From the NCBI GenBank assembly GCA_035555315.1, contig DATMGU010000118.1:1-47364 (forward strand): a DNA stretch of 47,364 nucleotides. Reading direction: 5' to 3'. Shown in pieces: positions 22,526-30,558 of the stretch. Under the pieces are notes generated by a model. That model saw nothing but the letters and a program-made list of their open reading frames with translations. It made no database searches and was not told where the DNA came from. A program made the position numbers and the translations under genes. Within the stretch, counting starts at the first letter, position 1. Each line of letters starts with the position of its first letter. Source of the DNA: DATMGU01 sp035555315. Its GTDB lineage: Bacteria; Pseudomonadota; Alphaproteobacteria; ATCC43930; CGMCC-115725.

Positions 22526-23413
22526 ATGGAAGAATTCACCGTCCGGCCCAATCCGGCCGATCCGAGGCTGACGCGGCGGATGGTCGGGGTGGATCAGACC
22601 GGCCAGCCCGTCGAAACCTCGGTCGTGACCGAACAGCCGCTGACGGTTTTTCTGAACGGGCAGGAGATCGTCACGATGATGACGATCGGCGATTTTCCGG
22701 ACTATCTGGCGGTCGGCTATCTGGTGAACCAGAACATGCTGCGCGCGGATGACCGGATCGCCGGCATCGATTACGACGAGGATCTGGCGACCGTCGTGGT
22801 GCGGACCGAGCGTCGGACGAATTACGAGACCAAGCTGCGCAAGAAGACCCTGACCTCGGGCTGCGCCCAAGGCACCGTATTTGGCGACCTGATGGAGAAA
22901 TTCGACGAGGTCCGGCTGCCGGCCGACGCGATCCTACGTACCTCATGGCTCTATGCCCTCAGCCGCAAGATCAACCTCGCCCCCAGCCTGTATCTGGAGG
23001 CCGGCGCCATCCATGGCTGCGTGCTGTGCGAGGCGGATCGGCCGTTGATCTATATGGAGGATGTCGGTCGCCACAACGCCATCGACAAGATCGCGGGCTA
23101 TATGCGCCTCAACGACGTCTCGCCTGACGGCAAGATCTTCTACACGACCGGAAGATTGACCAGCGAGATGGTCATCAAGACCGTCCAGATGCGCATTCCA
23201 ATCGTCATTTCCCGCTCCGGCTTCACCGCCTGGGGCGTCGAGCTCGCGCGGCAGGCGGGCTTGACCTTGATCGGGCGCGCCAAGGGCAAGCGGTTCCTGG
23301 CGCTGGCCGGGGCCGAGCGGATCGTGTTCGACCAGGATCCCGAGGGCGTGGCGGAGGAGGACTCCCGCCGCCAGCGCAAGGCGGCGGAGAAGACGATGGC
23401 GGAGGATCTTTAG
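22526..23413 (+). CDS. fdhD: Formate dehydrogenase sulfurtransferase FdhD
   Basis: A 295-residue protein that moves sulphur from a cysteine desulphurase to the molybdenum cofactor of formate dehydrogenase. TVFLNGQEIVTMMT and DFPDYLAVGYLVN are in the N-terminal half and EDVGRHNAIDKIAGYM in the middle; the latter is a clear family signature. Cys113 (SGC) corresponds to the active cysteine loop, but the usual CxxC there is replaced by a single cysteine; a CVLC pair is present at 165-168. The C-terminal extension rich in Arg and Glu is unusual. The stop overlaps the mobA start, so the two are coupled. No formate dehydrogenase gene is in the window. Confidence 0.93.
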   Translation: MEEFTVRPNPADPRLTRRMVGVDQTGQPVETSVVTEQPLTVFLNGQEIVTMMTIGDFPDYLAVGYLVNQNMLRADDRIAGIDYDEDLATVVVRTERRTNYETKLRKKTLTSGCAQGTVFGDLMEKFDEVRLPADAILRTSWLYALSRKINLAPSLYLEAGAIHGCVLCEADRPLIYMEDVGRHNAIDKIAGYMRLNDVSPDGKIFYTTGRLTSEMVIKTVQMRIPIVISRSGFTAWGVELARQAGLTLIGRAKGKRFLALAGAERIVFDQDPEGVAEEDSRRQRKAAEKTMAEDL

Positions 23414-24051
23414 TGCGTGCGGCCGAACCGATCGTCGGCGTGCTGTTGGCCGGCGGCCTGTCGCGGCGGATGGGCGGCGGAGACAAATCGCTTCGGCTGC
23501 TCGGTGGTGAAAGCCTGCTCGACCGGATCATCCGGCGGGCGGGCGGTCAGGTCGATGCGCTGATCCTGAACGCCAATGGCGATCCCGCCCGGTTCGGCGC
23601 GCGAAACCTGCCGGTGGTGGCCGACGGCGTGCCGGGATTTCCGGGACCGCTCGCCGGCGTGCTCGCCGGGATGGAATGGACGGCGGCCAACCGACCCGAA
23701 GCGCGCTGGCTCGCCAGCTTCGCGACCGATGCGCCGTTCCTGCCGCTCGATCTGGTCGACCGACTGCGGGATGTGGCGCTGCGTGCCGGCACCCCGCTCG
23801 CCTGTGCCGCATCGGCCGGCCAGGTGCATCCTGTATTCGGCCTCTGGTCGATCGATCTCCGCGCCGATCTCCGCCGCGCGCTGGTCGACGAGCAGTTGTA
23901 TAAGGTCGACCGCTGGACCGCCCGGCATGGCGTCGTCGAGGTCGAGTTTCCGACGCTGCCGGTCGACCCGTTCTTCAATGCCAACCGACCGGAGGACCTG
24001 CTGGAGGCGGAGCGGCTGCTCGGTGCCGCTGGCTGCCTTGGCGCTGGATGA
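23413..24051 (+). CDS. mobA: Molybdenum cofactor guanylyltransferase MobA
   Basis: A 212-residue nucleotidyltransferase that adds GMP to the molybdenum cofactor, giving the guanine dinucleotide form used by formate dehydrogenases and DMSO-reductase-type enzymes. The N-terminal motif LLAGGLSRRMGGGDKSL (about 11-27) holds the GTP-binding loop, PGFPGPLAGVLAGM is next, and FATDAPFLPLDL (about 104-115) carries the metal Asp. FFNANRPEDLLEAERLL is the C-terminal family segment. It starts with GTG 23413 in the fdhD stop codon. The last ten or so residues run into an alpha/beta-hydrolase remnant on the other strand, so the C-terminus may be altered. Confidence 0.93.
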   Translation: MRAAEPIVGVLLAGGLSRRMGGGDKSLRLLGGESLLDRIIRRAGGQVDALILNANGDPARFGARNLPVVADGVPGFPGPLAGVLAGMEWTAANRPEARWLASFATDAPFLPLDLVDRLRDVALRAGTPLACAASAGQVHPVFGLWSIDLRADLRRALVDEQLYKVDRWTARHGVVEVEFPTLPVDPFFNANRPEDLLEAERLLGAAGCLGAG

Positions 24052-24127
24052 AGGCGAGCAGATCGGCGTTGAGCTCGTCCTGCCGCGTCAGGGTGAGGCC
24101 GTGCGGGCCGCCGGGATACGCGGGGTC
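24029..24127 (-). pseudogene. C-terminal remnant of an alpha/beta-hydrolase (chloroperoxidase-type) gene
   Basis: On the minus strand, about 33 codons read DPAYPGGPHGLTLTRQDELN and then ADLLAFIQRQG, the characteristic C-terminus of small alpha/beta hydrolases annotated as non-haem chloroperoxidases, including the catalytic His in PHGL. No upstream part of such a gene remains: it is replaced by the isochorismatase-like gene, whose stop codon (24126) falls at the junction. The fragment lacks a start and overlaps the 3' end of mobA. It is therefore a leftover from a deletion or replacement. Confidence 0.65.
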
Positions 24128-24698
24128 AGGCGACTTTCGTTTCCATCCCAGACGCGCCGAGATAGTCGTCTGTAGAACGTACGGACGCATAAGCGAAGCC
24201 GAGCGCCGCCATGAATGCCGCGTGCACCTGGGCCGCGGGCACAAGCACCCCGTTGAACGTGAGATCACGTGTCGCGCAGGCGTCGTGGACGACCGTGACT
24301 TTGTAGCCGAAATCATTGGCCGCGCGGGTCACGGCATCGACGCACATATGGCTCATGGCGCCGCAGATTACGATATCCTCGATGCCATCGCGGTCGAGCA
24401 TCTCCTTGAGGCCCGTCTCGCGGAACGCGTTGACGTAATGCTTCAGCACCACCGGTTCGTCGTCTCGGTTGCGTGCCTTCGGGTGGATCTGCGCGCCTTC
24501 GGAGCCGGGGCTGAAAAAGGGAGCGTCGGCGGCCGTGAATTCGTGTCGGATATGGACGACCAGATCGCCCGTTACGCGCGTCGCCGCGATCAGCCGGGCG
24601 GCGTTGTCAGCGGCGGCCTCGATTCCGTTCAGCGCCCATTTCCCGCCGGGGAAATAGTCGTTTTGAATATCGACAACGATGAGTGCGCGTTTGGCCAT
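24126..24698 (-). CDS. Isochorismatase-family cysteine hydrolase
   Basis: A 190-residue hydrolase of the isochorismatase/nicotinamidase superfamily. The catalytic triad is visible: Asp in VVDIQNDYFPGG (about 9), Lys in VVLKHYVNAF (about 84) and Cys in GAMSHMCVDAVTRAA (about 118). The cis-peptide and metal-side residues of nicotinamidases are not fully present, so the substrate, an amide or other small molecule, is unknown. ATG 24698 follows AAGGGATAGGACC. A GlxA-type regulator is transcribed away from it 115 bp upstream and is the likely controller. The stop lies at the junction with a hydrolase remnant. Confidence 0.88.
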   Translation of the reverse strand: MAKRALIVVDIQNDYFPGGKWALNGIEAAADNAARLIAATRVTGDLVVHIRHEFTAADAPFFSPGSEGAQIHPKARNRDDEPVVLKHYVNAFRETGLKEMLDRDGIEDIVICGAMSHMCVDAVTRAANDFGYKVTVVHDACATRDLTFNGVLVPAAQVHAAFMAALGFAYASVRSTDDYLGASGMETKVA

Positions 24699-24813
24699 GG
24701 TCCTATCCCTTCGCTTCGGCTGGGAAGATTCCCGCCTTCTCCTGGAATAGGTATGCCGATCCATGCATGGTGTGGATTGGCAGAACCGACATTATCCGGG
24801 GCAAAACTGACAA

Positions 24814-25797
24814 ATGGCGATCGACGACGATCCGGCCGAGATAGGCCTTCTGCTCTACCCCGGCGCTCAGCTCGCCGCCGTCTACGGCTTGGCGGACCTG
24901 TTCGGTGTGGCGAGCAAGCTTGCCCGAGCGCATGGCGGCGAGGCCGCGCGGGCTCTTCGGGTCAGCCAATGGCAGCCGGACGTAGTGGACGGGACGATCA
25001 AATGTATCGTCGATACGCATCCGCGGCTTCGCAGCCAACCGTTTGTGATCGTCGTGCCGCCGAGCCTAAGTGAGCTGCCAGCGCCGGAGGTGGCGGCTCG
25101 TCTCGCCGGCTGGTTGACCGACCGGCACGTCGCGGGTGCCACGCTCTGCTCGGTCTGCGCGGGCGCCTTTCTGCTCGCCGAGACCGGCTTACTCGCCGGA
25201 CGGTCGGCGACGACGCATTGGGGTCACGCCGAGACTCTGGCGCAACGCTTTCCCGACATCCATGTCGATGCCGACAAGCTGATCATCGATGACGGAGATG
25301 TCATCACGGCGGGCGGGCTCATGGCCTGGACCGATCTCGGCCTGAAGTTGGTCGACCGGCTGCTCGGCCCCACAATCATGCTGGCGACCGCGCGCTTCCT
25401 GCTGGTCGACCCGCCGGGACGCGAGCAACGCTATTACAGCAGTTTCTCGCCGAAATTGCGTCACGGCGACGAAGCCGTGCTGAAGGTGCAGCACTGGCTT
25501 CAGGCGCAGGGGACACAGCATGTGACGCTGCCGGCGATGGCGGCGCGCGCGGGACTCGAGGAACGCACCTTTCTGCGTCGTTTCCGCAGGGCGACGGGGC
25601 TCAAGCCCACCGAATATTGCCAGCATCTCCGTGTCGGCAAGGCGCGCGAGATGCTGGAGTTCACGAGCCGCACCGTGGAGCAGATAGCCTGGACGGTCGG
25701 CTATGAGGATCCCGGCGCCTTCCGCAAGGTGTTTCAGAAGGTGATGGGTCTCTCACCCGGCGATTATCGCCGCCGGTTCGCCGTGGGGTCGGCCTAA
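24814..25797 (+). CDS. GlxA-family AraC-type transcriptional regulator
   Basis: A 327-residue regulator with two parts. Residues 1-190 are a DJ-1/PfpI-like (glutamine amidotransferase-like) domain with the nucleophile-elbow segment CSVCAGAFLLAETGLLAGR (about 112-130). Residues about 215-320 are an AraC-type DNA-binding domain with two helix-turn-helix units (MAARAGLEERTFLRRFRRAT, then IAWTVGYEDPGAFRKVFQKV). Many such proteins control catabolic genes. The divergent isochorismatase-like gene is the natural target. The ATG lacks a clear ribosome-binding site. Its stop overlaps that of the next gene, which is convergent. Confidence 0.92.
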   Translation: MAIDDDPAEIGLLLYPGAQLAAVYGLADLFGVASKLARAHGGEAARALRVSQWQPDVVDGTIKCIVDTHPRLRSQPFVIVVPPSLSELPAPEVAARLAGWLTDRHVAGATLCSVCAGAFLLAETGLLAGRSATTHWGHAETLAQRFPDIHVDADKLIIDDGDVITAGGLMAWTDLGLKLVDRLLGPTIMLATARFLLVDPPGREQRYYSSFSPKLRHGDEAVLKVQHWLQAQGTQHVTLPAMAARAGLEERTFLRRFRRATGLKPTEYCQHLRVGKAREMLEFTSRTVEQIAWTVGYEDPGAFRKVFQKVMGLSPGDYRRRFAVGSA

Positions 25798-25982
25798 CCC
25801 CGCCGCGGCGGACGCCGATCGATTTCCACAAGGTCGGCCGCCGCGGTATTGATCACCCGCTTGCCGGCCTCCTCGAAATTCACGGTGACCACGCCGCCGA
25901 TCGCCGATTGGACCTGTCCGATGCCCCAATCCGGCTGGTTGGGCAATTGTACCCAGGTGCCGGGCGTGAAACGCGCTTCCAT
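25794..25982 (-). CDS. DUF3553 small protein
   Basis: A 62-residue protein beginning MEARFTPGTWVQLPNQPDWG. The pattern of a small beta-rich fold with NQPDWGIGQVQS and VTVNFEEAGKRVI is that of DUF3553, a family common in alphaproteobacteria and of unknown function that resembles the RNA-polymerase-binding CarD/TRCF-like Tudor folds. I chose ATG 25982 over an upstream ATG because the family starts here. Its stop overlaps that of the GlxA-type regulator. It lies 122 bp upstream of chpT, on the other strand. Confidence 0.8.
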   Translation of the reverse strand: MEARFTPGTWVQLPNQPDWGIGQVQSAIGGVVTVNFEEAGKRVINTAAADLVEIDRRPPRRG

Positions 25983-26104
25983 GATCGAGGTCTCCCTCTC
26001 GCTGCGGTAAGGTCGCATCACTTTATAAGCTGTGCAGTTTGCTCGGCGATTGCAACCGGGGCAGAATGCTTGCCGTTAACCTCGTCGGGTGAAGGCTTTT
26101 TGGG

Positions 26105-26719
26105 ATGACTAAAACACTCGAACTGCTGATGGCCGAGGTCCTCAGCGCACGGCTGTGCCACGAGCTGATCAGTCCGATCGGCGCTGTCGGCAATGGCCTC
26201 GAATTGCTGGAGGATGAGGAGGGCGGCGGCTTTGCTCAGGATGCGCTCGCCCTGATCGTCGTCAGCGCCCGGCAGGCGGCGTCCCGTCTGCAATTCTATC
26301 GGCTGGCCTATGGGTCGACCACGCCGCTCGGCGAGGAGATGGTACGGGCCGCCGTCAACGGACTGTTCGAGGGATCGAAGATGTCTGTCGATTGGCCGGC
26401 GGATGTCATCCCCGAGCCCTTGCGCAAGCTCGCCTGCAATCTGCTGCTGCTGGCGACGGAGACCGTCCCGCGCGGCGGCCGGCTGGCGTTGAGATGCGAC
26501 GCGCCGGGCGGCTTGACGGTCACCGCGACCGGCGAGGGCGCTCGGACAGCGCCGCATATCGTGGCGATTCTCGACGGTTCGGCGGCCGATGACGCGCCGA
26601 CGCCGCGCTCGGTACAGACGGTCTTTACCATGGCGCTGGCCCAGGCCCACGGTACCGCGCTCGCGGTCGATGATAGCGTCGGCGGCCAGGTTCGATTGGC
26701 CGTCCGGCGGGTGACCTAA
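26105..26719 (+). CDS. chpT: Histidine phosphotransferase ChpT
   Basis: A 204-residue phosphotransferase that passes phosphate from CckA to CtrA (and to CpdR in the well-studied relay). SARLCHELISPIGAVGNGLELL (about 14-36) carries the phosphorylated His19 in a histidine-kinase-like dimerisation helix. The rest is a degenerate ATPase-like domain without the N- and G-boxes. The gene precedes the chemotaxis operon and lies about 7 kb from ctrA, matching the usual arrangement in this group. The CckA gene is not in the window. Confidence 0.92.
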   Translation: MTKTLELLMAEVLSARLCHELISPIGAVGNGLELLEDEEGGGFAQDALALIVVSARQAASRLQFYRLAYGSTTPLGEEMVRAAVNGLFEGSKMSVDWPADVIPEPLRKLACNLLLLATETVPRGGRLALRCDAPGGLTVTATGEGARTAPHIVAILDGSAADDAPTPRSVQTVFTMALAQAHGTALAVDDSVGGQVRLAVRRVT

Positions 26720-26965
26720 ACCGATTCGCGGCGGCTAAAGCCACCATCCCGTTCACCCTATGCGATTGGGGCGGCCGCGCCATGCCGGGTCTGATCGCTA
26801 CTAAATCTCCGGGGGTTAGGCGATCGGGCAATCCGCCGACACCGGTTTTTTTGATGCCGGCTTAGCGCGTCCGTAAGAGGTTTCTTAAGGAATACTGGCC
26901 ATCGTCTGAGAACACCTGATCTCGTGCATCAATGCATCGAGACAGACCATTCTTCGTGGTGGACC

Positions 26966-29668
26966 ATGGATGATCTTCTTAGCGAGTTCCTGACCGAGAC
27001 ATCGGAAGGTTTGGCCATGCTCGATGTGGAGCTGGTTAAGCTCGAGCAGAATCCAAACGATCCAAATTTGCTCGGTAACATCTTTCGCATCGTCCATACG
27101 ATCAAGGGCACGTGCGGTTTTCTGGCGCTGCCCCGGCTGGAATCGGTGGCTCATGCCAGCGAGAACGTGCTGGGCCGCATTCGCGACGGCGAACTCACCG
27201 TTACCCCGACGGCGGTGTCGCTGATTCTCGCCTCGCTGGACCGGATCAAGCAGATCCTGGCCACGCTGGAAGCGACCGAAAGCGAGCCCGAGGGTGACGA
27301 CACTGTCCTGATCGGGCAGCTGAACGCACTCGCCGAAGGTCGCGCCGACGTCGTTGTCGCGGCACCCGTCGCCGCCGCACCGGTGGTCGAGGCGCCGGTC
27401 GTCGAGCTGCCCACCAAATCCAAGGCCAAGGCGAAGGCACCGGCCCCGGAAGTCGCACCGCCGCCAGCCCCGGAGCCGGTGGTCGAGGCCGATAACGTCG
27501 TCAGCCTGCCCGCCCGCCCGGAAACGGCGGATGTGCCGGCCGAGGTGTCGAAGTCGGAAGACGGTCCTCGCAACGAGGTCGTCGTGGCCGATGGCCCGGC
27601 CAAGGAATCCGCGGTCGCCGCGTCGAACATCCGCGTCAATGTCGACCTGCTCGAAAATCTGATGACCATGGTCAGCGAGCTGGTGCTGACGCGCAATCAG
27701 CTGATGCAGATCCTGCGCGGCCATAAGGACAGCGAGTTCGGTGCATCGTTGCAACGGCTCAGCCATGTGACGACCGAGCTGCAGGAAGGCGTCATGAAGA
27801 CGCGCATGCAGCCCATCGGCAACGCCTGGGCCAAGCTGCCCCGCGTCATCCGCGACCTGGGTGTCGAACTGCACAAGAAGATCGAGCTGAACATGCTCGG
27901 TGCCGAAACCGAACTCGATCGCCAGGTGCTGGAGCTGATCAAGGATCCGTTGACGCACATGGTGCGCAACTCCGCCGATCACGGCATCGAAATGCCGGCG
28001 GACCGGGTTCGCGCCGGCAAGCCCGAGGTCGGCACGGTGACGCTGAACGCCTTCCATGAAGGCGGCCACATCGTCATCGAAATCAGCGATGACGGCCGTG
28101 GACTGGGCATCGATCGCATCAAGCAGAAGGCGTTGAGCACCAAGCTCGCGACCGAAGCCGACCTCGCGTCGATGACCGATCAGCAGATCTATCAGTTCAT
28201 CTTCAAGGCCGGCTTCTCGACCGCCAGCCAGGTGACCAGCGTATCCGGCCGCGGTGTCGGCATGGATGTGGTGCGCACCAATATCGAGAAGATCGGCGGC
28301 ACGGTCGAACTGAAGAGCCAGCCCGGCAAGGGCTCGTCCTTCACGATCAAGATCCCGCTGACCCTCGCCATCGTCTCGGCACTGATCGTCGAAAGCGCCA
28401 CCGAGCGGTTCGCCATTCCGCAGATCAGCGTCGTCGAGCTGGTCCGCGCCGCGGCGAATTCCGAACATCACATCGAGCGAATCAAGGATACGCCGGTGCT
28501 GCGCCTGCGCGATCGGCTGTTGCCGCTGGTATCGCTCCGCGAACTGCTGAAGCTCGGCGACAGCGAAGGCCAGAGCAGCGAGGAGACCTATATCGTCGTC
28601 TCGCAGGTCGGCACCTACACCTTCGGCATCATCGTCGATCAGGTGTTCGACACCGAGGAAATCGTCGTGAAGCCGGTCGCCCCGATCCTGCGCGACATCC
28701 CGATGTTCTCGGGCAACACGGTCCTGGGCGATGGCCAGGTCATCATGATCCTCGATCCCAACGGCATCGCGGCCTCGACCGGAGAGATCTCGCTGGGCGA
28801 CAGCCATAGCCGCGAGAAGGTCGCCCTCAAGGGTCTGCGCTCCGATCTCGACCGGACGTCGATGCTGCTGTTCCGGGCCGGTACCGGTGCACCCAAGGCG
28901 GTGCCGCTGGCGCTTGTCGCCCGGCTGGAAGAGATCGATCGCAAGGAGATGGAGTTCTCCAACGGCAAGCCGGTCGTGCAGTATCGCGGCAAGCTGATGC
29001 CGCTGGTGCCGATCGATCCGATGGCCGAAATCGGTGGGGAAGGGCGTCAGCCGATCCTGGTGTTCGCCGATGGCGACCGCTCGATGGGCCTGCTGGTCGA
29101 AGAGATCATCGACATCGTCGAAGAGAAGATGACGATCGAACTCGGCTCGCAACGCCCGGGTTTGATCGGCAGTGCGATCTTCGCCGGCCATGCGACCGAC
29201 GTGGTCGATACCGGCTACTATCTGACGCAAGCCTATGACGATTGGTTCGGCACCACGCAGGAGGCGAGTTTCGGCCAGGCCGTCGCCGCCAAGCGGGTTC
29301 TGCTGGTCGACGACTCGCCGTTCTTCCGCAACATGCTGACGCCGCTCCTATCGGTGGCGGGCTACGAGGTCAGCTCGGTGGATAGCGGCAACCGCGCGCT
29401 CGACCTGTGTGAAGCCGGCGAGGAATTTGATATCATCATCAGCGATATCGAGATGCCGGGCATGAACGGGTTCCAGTTCGCCGAAGCGGTGAAGAGTGCC
29501 GGTCGTTGGCGCAATACACCGATCGTCGCCCTGAGTTCGCATGCCACGCCGCGCGATCTCGATCGCGGTCGGGCGGTCGGCTTCAGCGACTATGTCGCGA
29601 AATTCGACCGTGATGCCCTGCTGCATGCGCTGCAGGCAACTCTCAGCATTCATCGGGGGGCGGCATGA
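26966..29668 (+). CDS. cheA: Hybrid chemotaxis histidine kinase CheA with C-terminal receiver
   Basis: A 900-residue chemotaxis kinase. The HPt domain at the N-terminus has the phosphorylated His44 in RIVHTIKGTCGF. A Pro/Ala/Val-rich linker (about 115-215) follows, then the dimerisation helix NIRVNVDLLENLM, the ATPase with N-box HMVRNSADHGIE and G-boxes DDGRGLG and GRGVGMDVV, and a tandem of CheW-like domains. The last part (about 775-900) is a receiver with KRVLLVDDSPFFR, ISDIEMPGMNG and a Lys in DYVAKFDRD. I chose ATG 26966 (MDDLLSEFLTETSEG); an upstream start at 26924 would add 14 residues with no support. It is the first of five overlapping or close genes. Confidence 0.96.
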   Translation: MDDLLSEFLTETSEGLAMLDVELVKLEQNPNDPNLLGNIFRIVHTIKGTCGFLALPRLESVAHASENVLGRIRDGELTVTPTAVSLILASLDRIKQILATLEATESEPEGDDTVLIGQLNALAEGRADVVVAAPVAAAPVVEAPVVELPTKSKAKAKAPAPEVAPPPAPEPVVEADNVVSLPARPETADVPAEVSKSEDGPRNEVVVADGPAKESAVAASNIRVNVDLLENLMTMVSELVLTRNQLMQILRGHKDSEFGASLQRLSHVTTELQEGVMKTRMQPIGNAWAKLPRVIRDLGVELHKKIELNMLGAETELDRQVLELIKDPLTHMVRNSADHGIEMPADRVRAGKPEVGTVTLNAFHEGGHIVIEISDDGRGLGIDRIKQKALSTKLATEADLASMTDQQIYQFIFKAGFSTASQVTSVSGRGVGMDVVRTNIEKIGGTVELKSQPGKGSSFTIKIPLTLAIVSALIVESATERFAIPQISVVELVRAAANSEHHIERIKDTPVLRLRDRLLPLVSLRELLKLGDSEGQSSEETYIVVSQVGTYTFGIIVDQVFDTEEIVVKPVAPILRDIPMFSGNTVLGDGQVIMILDPNGIAASTGEISLGDSHSREKVALKGLRSDLDRTSMLLFRAGTGAPKAVPLALVARLEEIDRKEMEFSNGKPVVQYRGKLMPLVPIDPMAEIGGEGRQPILVFADGDRSMGLLVEEIIDIVEEKMTIELGSQRPGLIGSAIFAGHATDVVDTGYYLTQAYDDWFGTTQEASFGQAVAAKRVLLVDDSPFFRNMLTPLLSVAGYEVSSVDSGNRALDLCEAGEEFDIIISDIEMPGMNGFQFAEAVKSAGRWRNTPIVALSSHATPRDLDRGRAVGFSDYVAKFDRDALLHALQATLSIHRGAA

Positions 29669-30150
29669 GCCAACAGGCGCCACGCATCGGCAAATTCGCG
29701 GCCGAAGGCGAAACACGGGACTACGTTTCGGTCGAGATCGCCGGACAGCTGTTCGGTATTCCGGTCCTGCAGGTTCAGGACGTCCTCGGACCGCAGCGCA
29801 TCACACGCATTCCTCTGGCACCTCAAGAGGTCGCGGGGTCGCTCAACCTGCGGGGTCGGATCGTCACGGCGATCGACATCCGCACCCGGTTGCGGTTGCC
29901 CCGGCGGGAGGATACCGCCAAGACGATGAGCGTCGTGGTGGATCACGGTGGGGAACTCTATAGCCTGCTGGTCGATAATGTGGGTGAGGTCGTGAGCGTC
30001 TCGGCGGCGACGTTCGAGCGCAACCCGGCGACCCTCGATCCGCGCTGGCGCGACGTATCGGTCGGTATCCACCGGCTGGACGGAACGCTGCTGATTATCC
30101 TGGAGGTTGCCCGCCTCCTGGATTTCACCACCCGGGCGGACGCCGCTTAA
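29665..30150 (+). CDS. cheW: Chemotaxis coupling protein CheW
   Basis: A 161-residue adaptor that links chemoreceptors to CheA. YVSVEIAGQLFGIPVLQVQDVLG (about 20-42) and SLNLRGRIVTAIDIRTRLRLP (about 64-84) are the characteristic SH3-like strands. The start overlaps the cheA stop by 4 bp (ATGA), giving coupled translation. A 42-bp gap separates it from cheY. Confidence 0.95.
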   Translation: MSQQAPRIGKFAAEGETRDYVSVEIAGQLFGIPVLQVQDVLGPQRITRIPLAPQEVAGSLNLRGRIVTAIDIRTRLRLPRREDTAKTMSVVVDHGGELYSLLVDNVGEVVSVSAATFERNPATLDPRWRDVSVGIHRLDGTLLIILEVARLLDFTTRADAA

Positions 30151-30192
30151 GGCCGCACTTGCGTCCTTAAGAACGTTATGGGGAGAAAGATC

Positions 30193-30558
30193 ATGACTTT
30201 TTGTCTGGTCGTTGACGATAGCCGGGTGGTCCGCAAAGTCGCGCGCCGCATCTTGGAAGACCTTAGCTTTGAGATCGACGAAGCCGCGGATGGCCAGTTG
30301 GCGGCTGATTTCTGCCTGCGGCGCATGCCGGATGCGGTGCTGCTCGACTGGAACATGCCGGTCAAGGACGGTTTGCAGTTCCTGAAGGAACTGCGCCTGA
30401 TGCCGGGTGGCGATGTGCCTATCGTCGTGTTCTGCACGACCGAGAACGACATCTCGCACATCCAGGCGGCGATCAGCGCCGGCGCCAACGAATACATCAT
30501 GAAGCCGTTCGATAGCGACATCCTCCAAGCGAAATTCGCTCAGGTCGGATTGTTGTGA
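30193..30558 (+). CDS. cheY: Chemotaxis response regulator CheY
   Basis: A 121-residue single receiver domain. Asp8 and Asp9 (VVDDSR) and the phosphorylated Asp52 (LLDWNMPVKDG) form the acid pocket, with Lys in EYIMKPFDSD. ATG 30193 follows GGGAGAAAG; the ATG 15 bases upstream contains that site and is not used. This is the motor-control output of the che operon. The stop overlaps the GTG start of cheB. Confidence 0.94.
   Translation: MTFCLVVDDSRVVRKVARRILEDLSFEIDEAADGQLAADFCLRRMPDAVLLDWNMPVKDGLQFLKELRLMPGGDVPIVVFCTTENDISHIQAAISAGANEYIMKPFDSDILQAKFAQVGLL

Noticed and set aside
26874..26888. CtrA box upstream of cheA
   Set aside because: TAAG-N7-TTAA matches only two of four bases in one half-site, too weak to list.
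26885..29230. 781-codon open frame antisense to cheA
   Set aside because: The translation is rich in His, Gln, Asp and Arg in the way antisense frames of GC-rich genes are, with no domain. cheA is certain.
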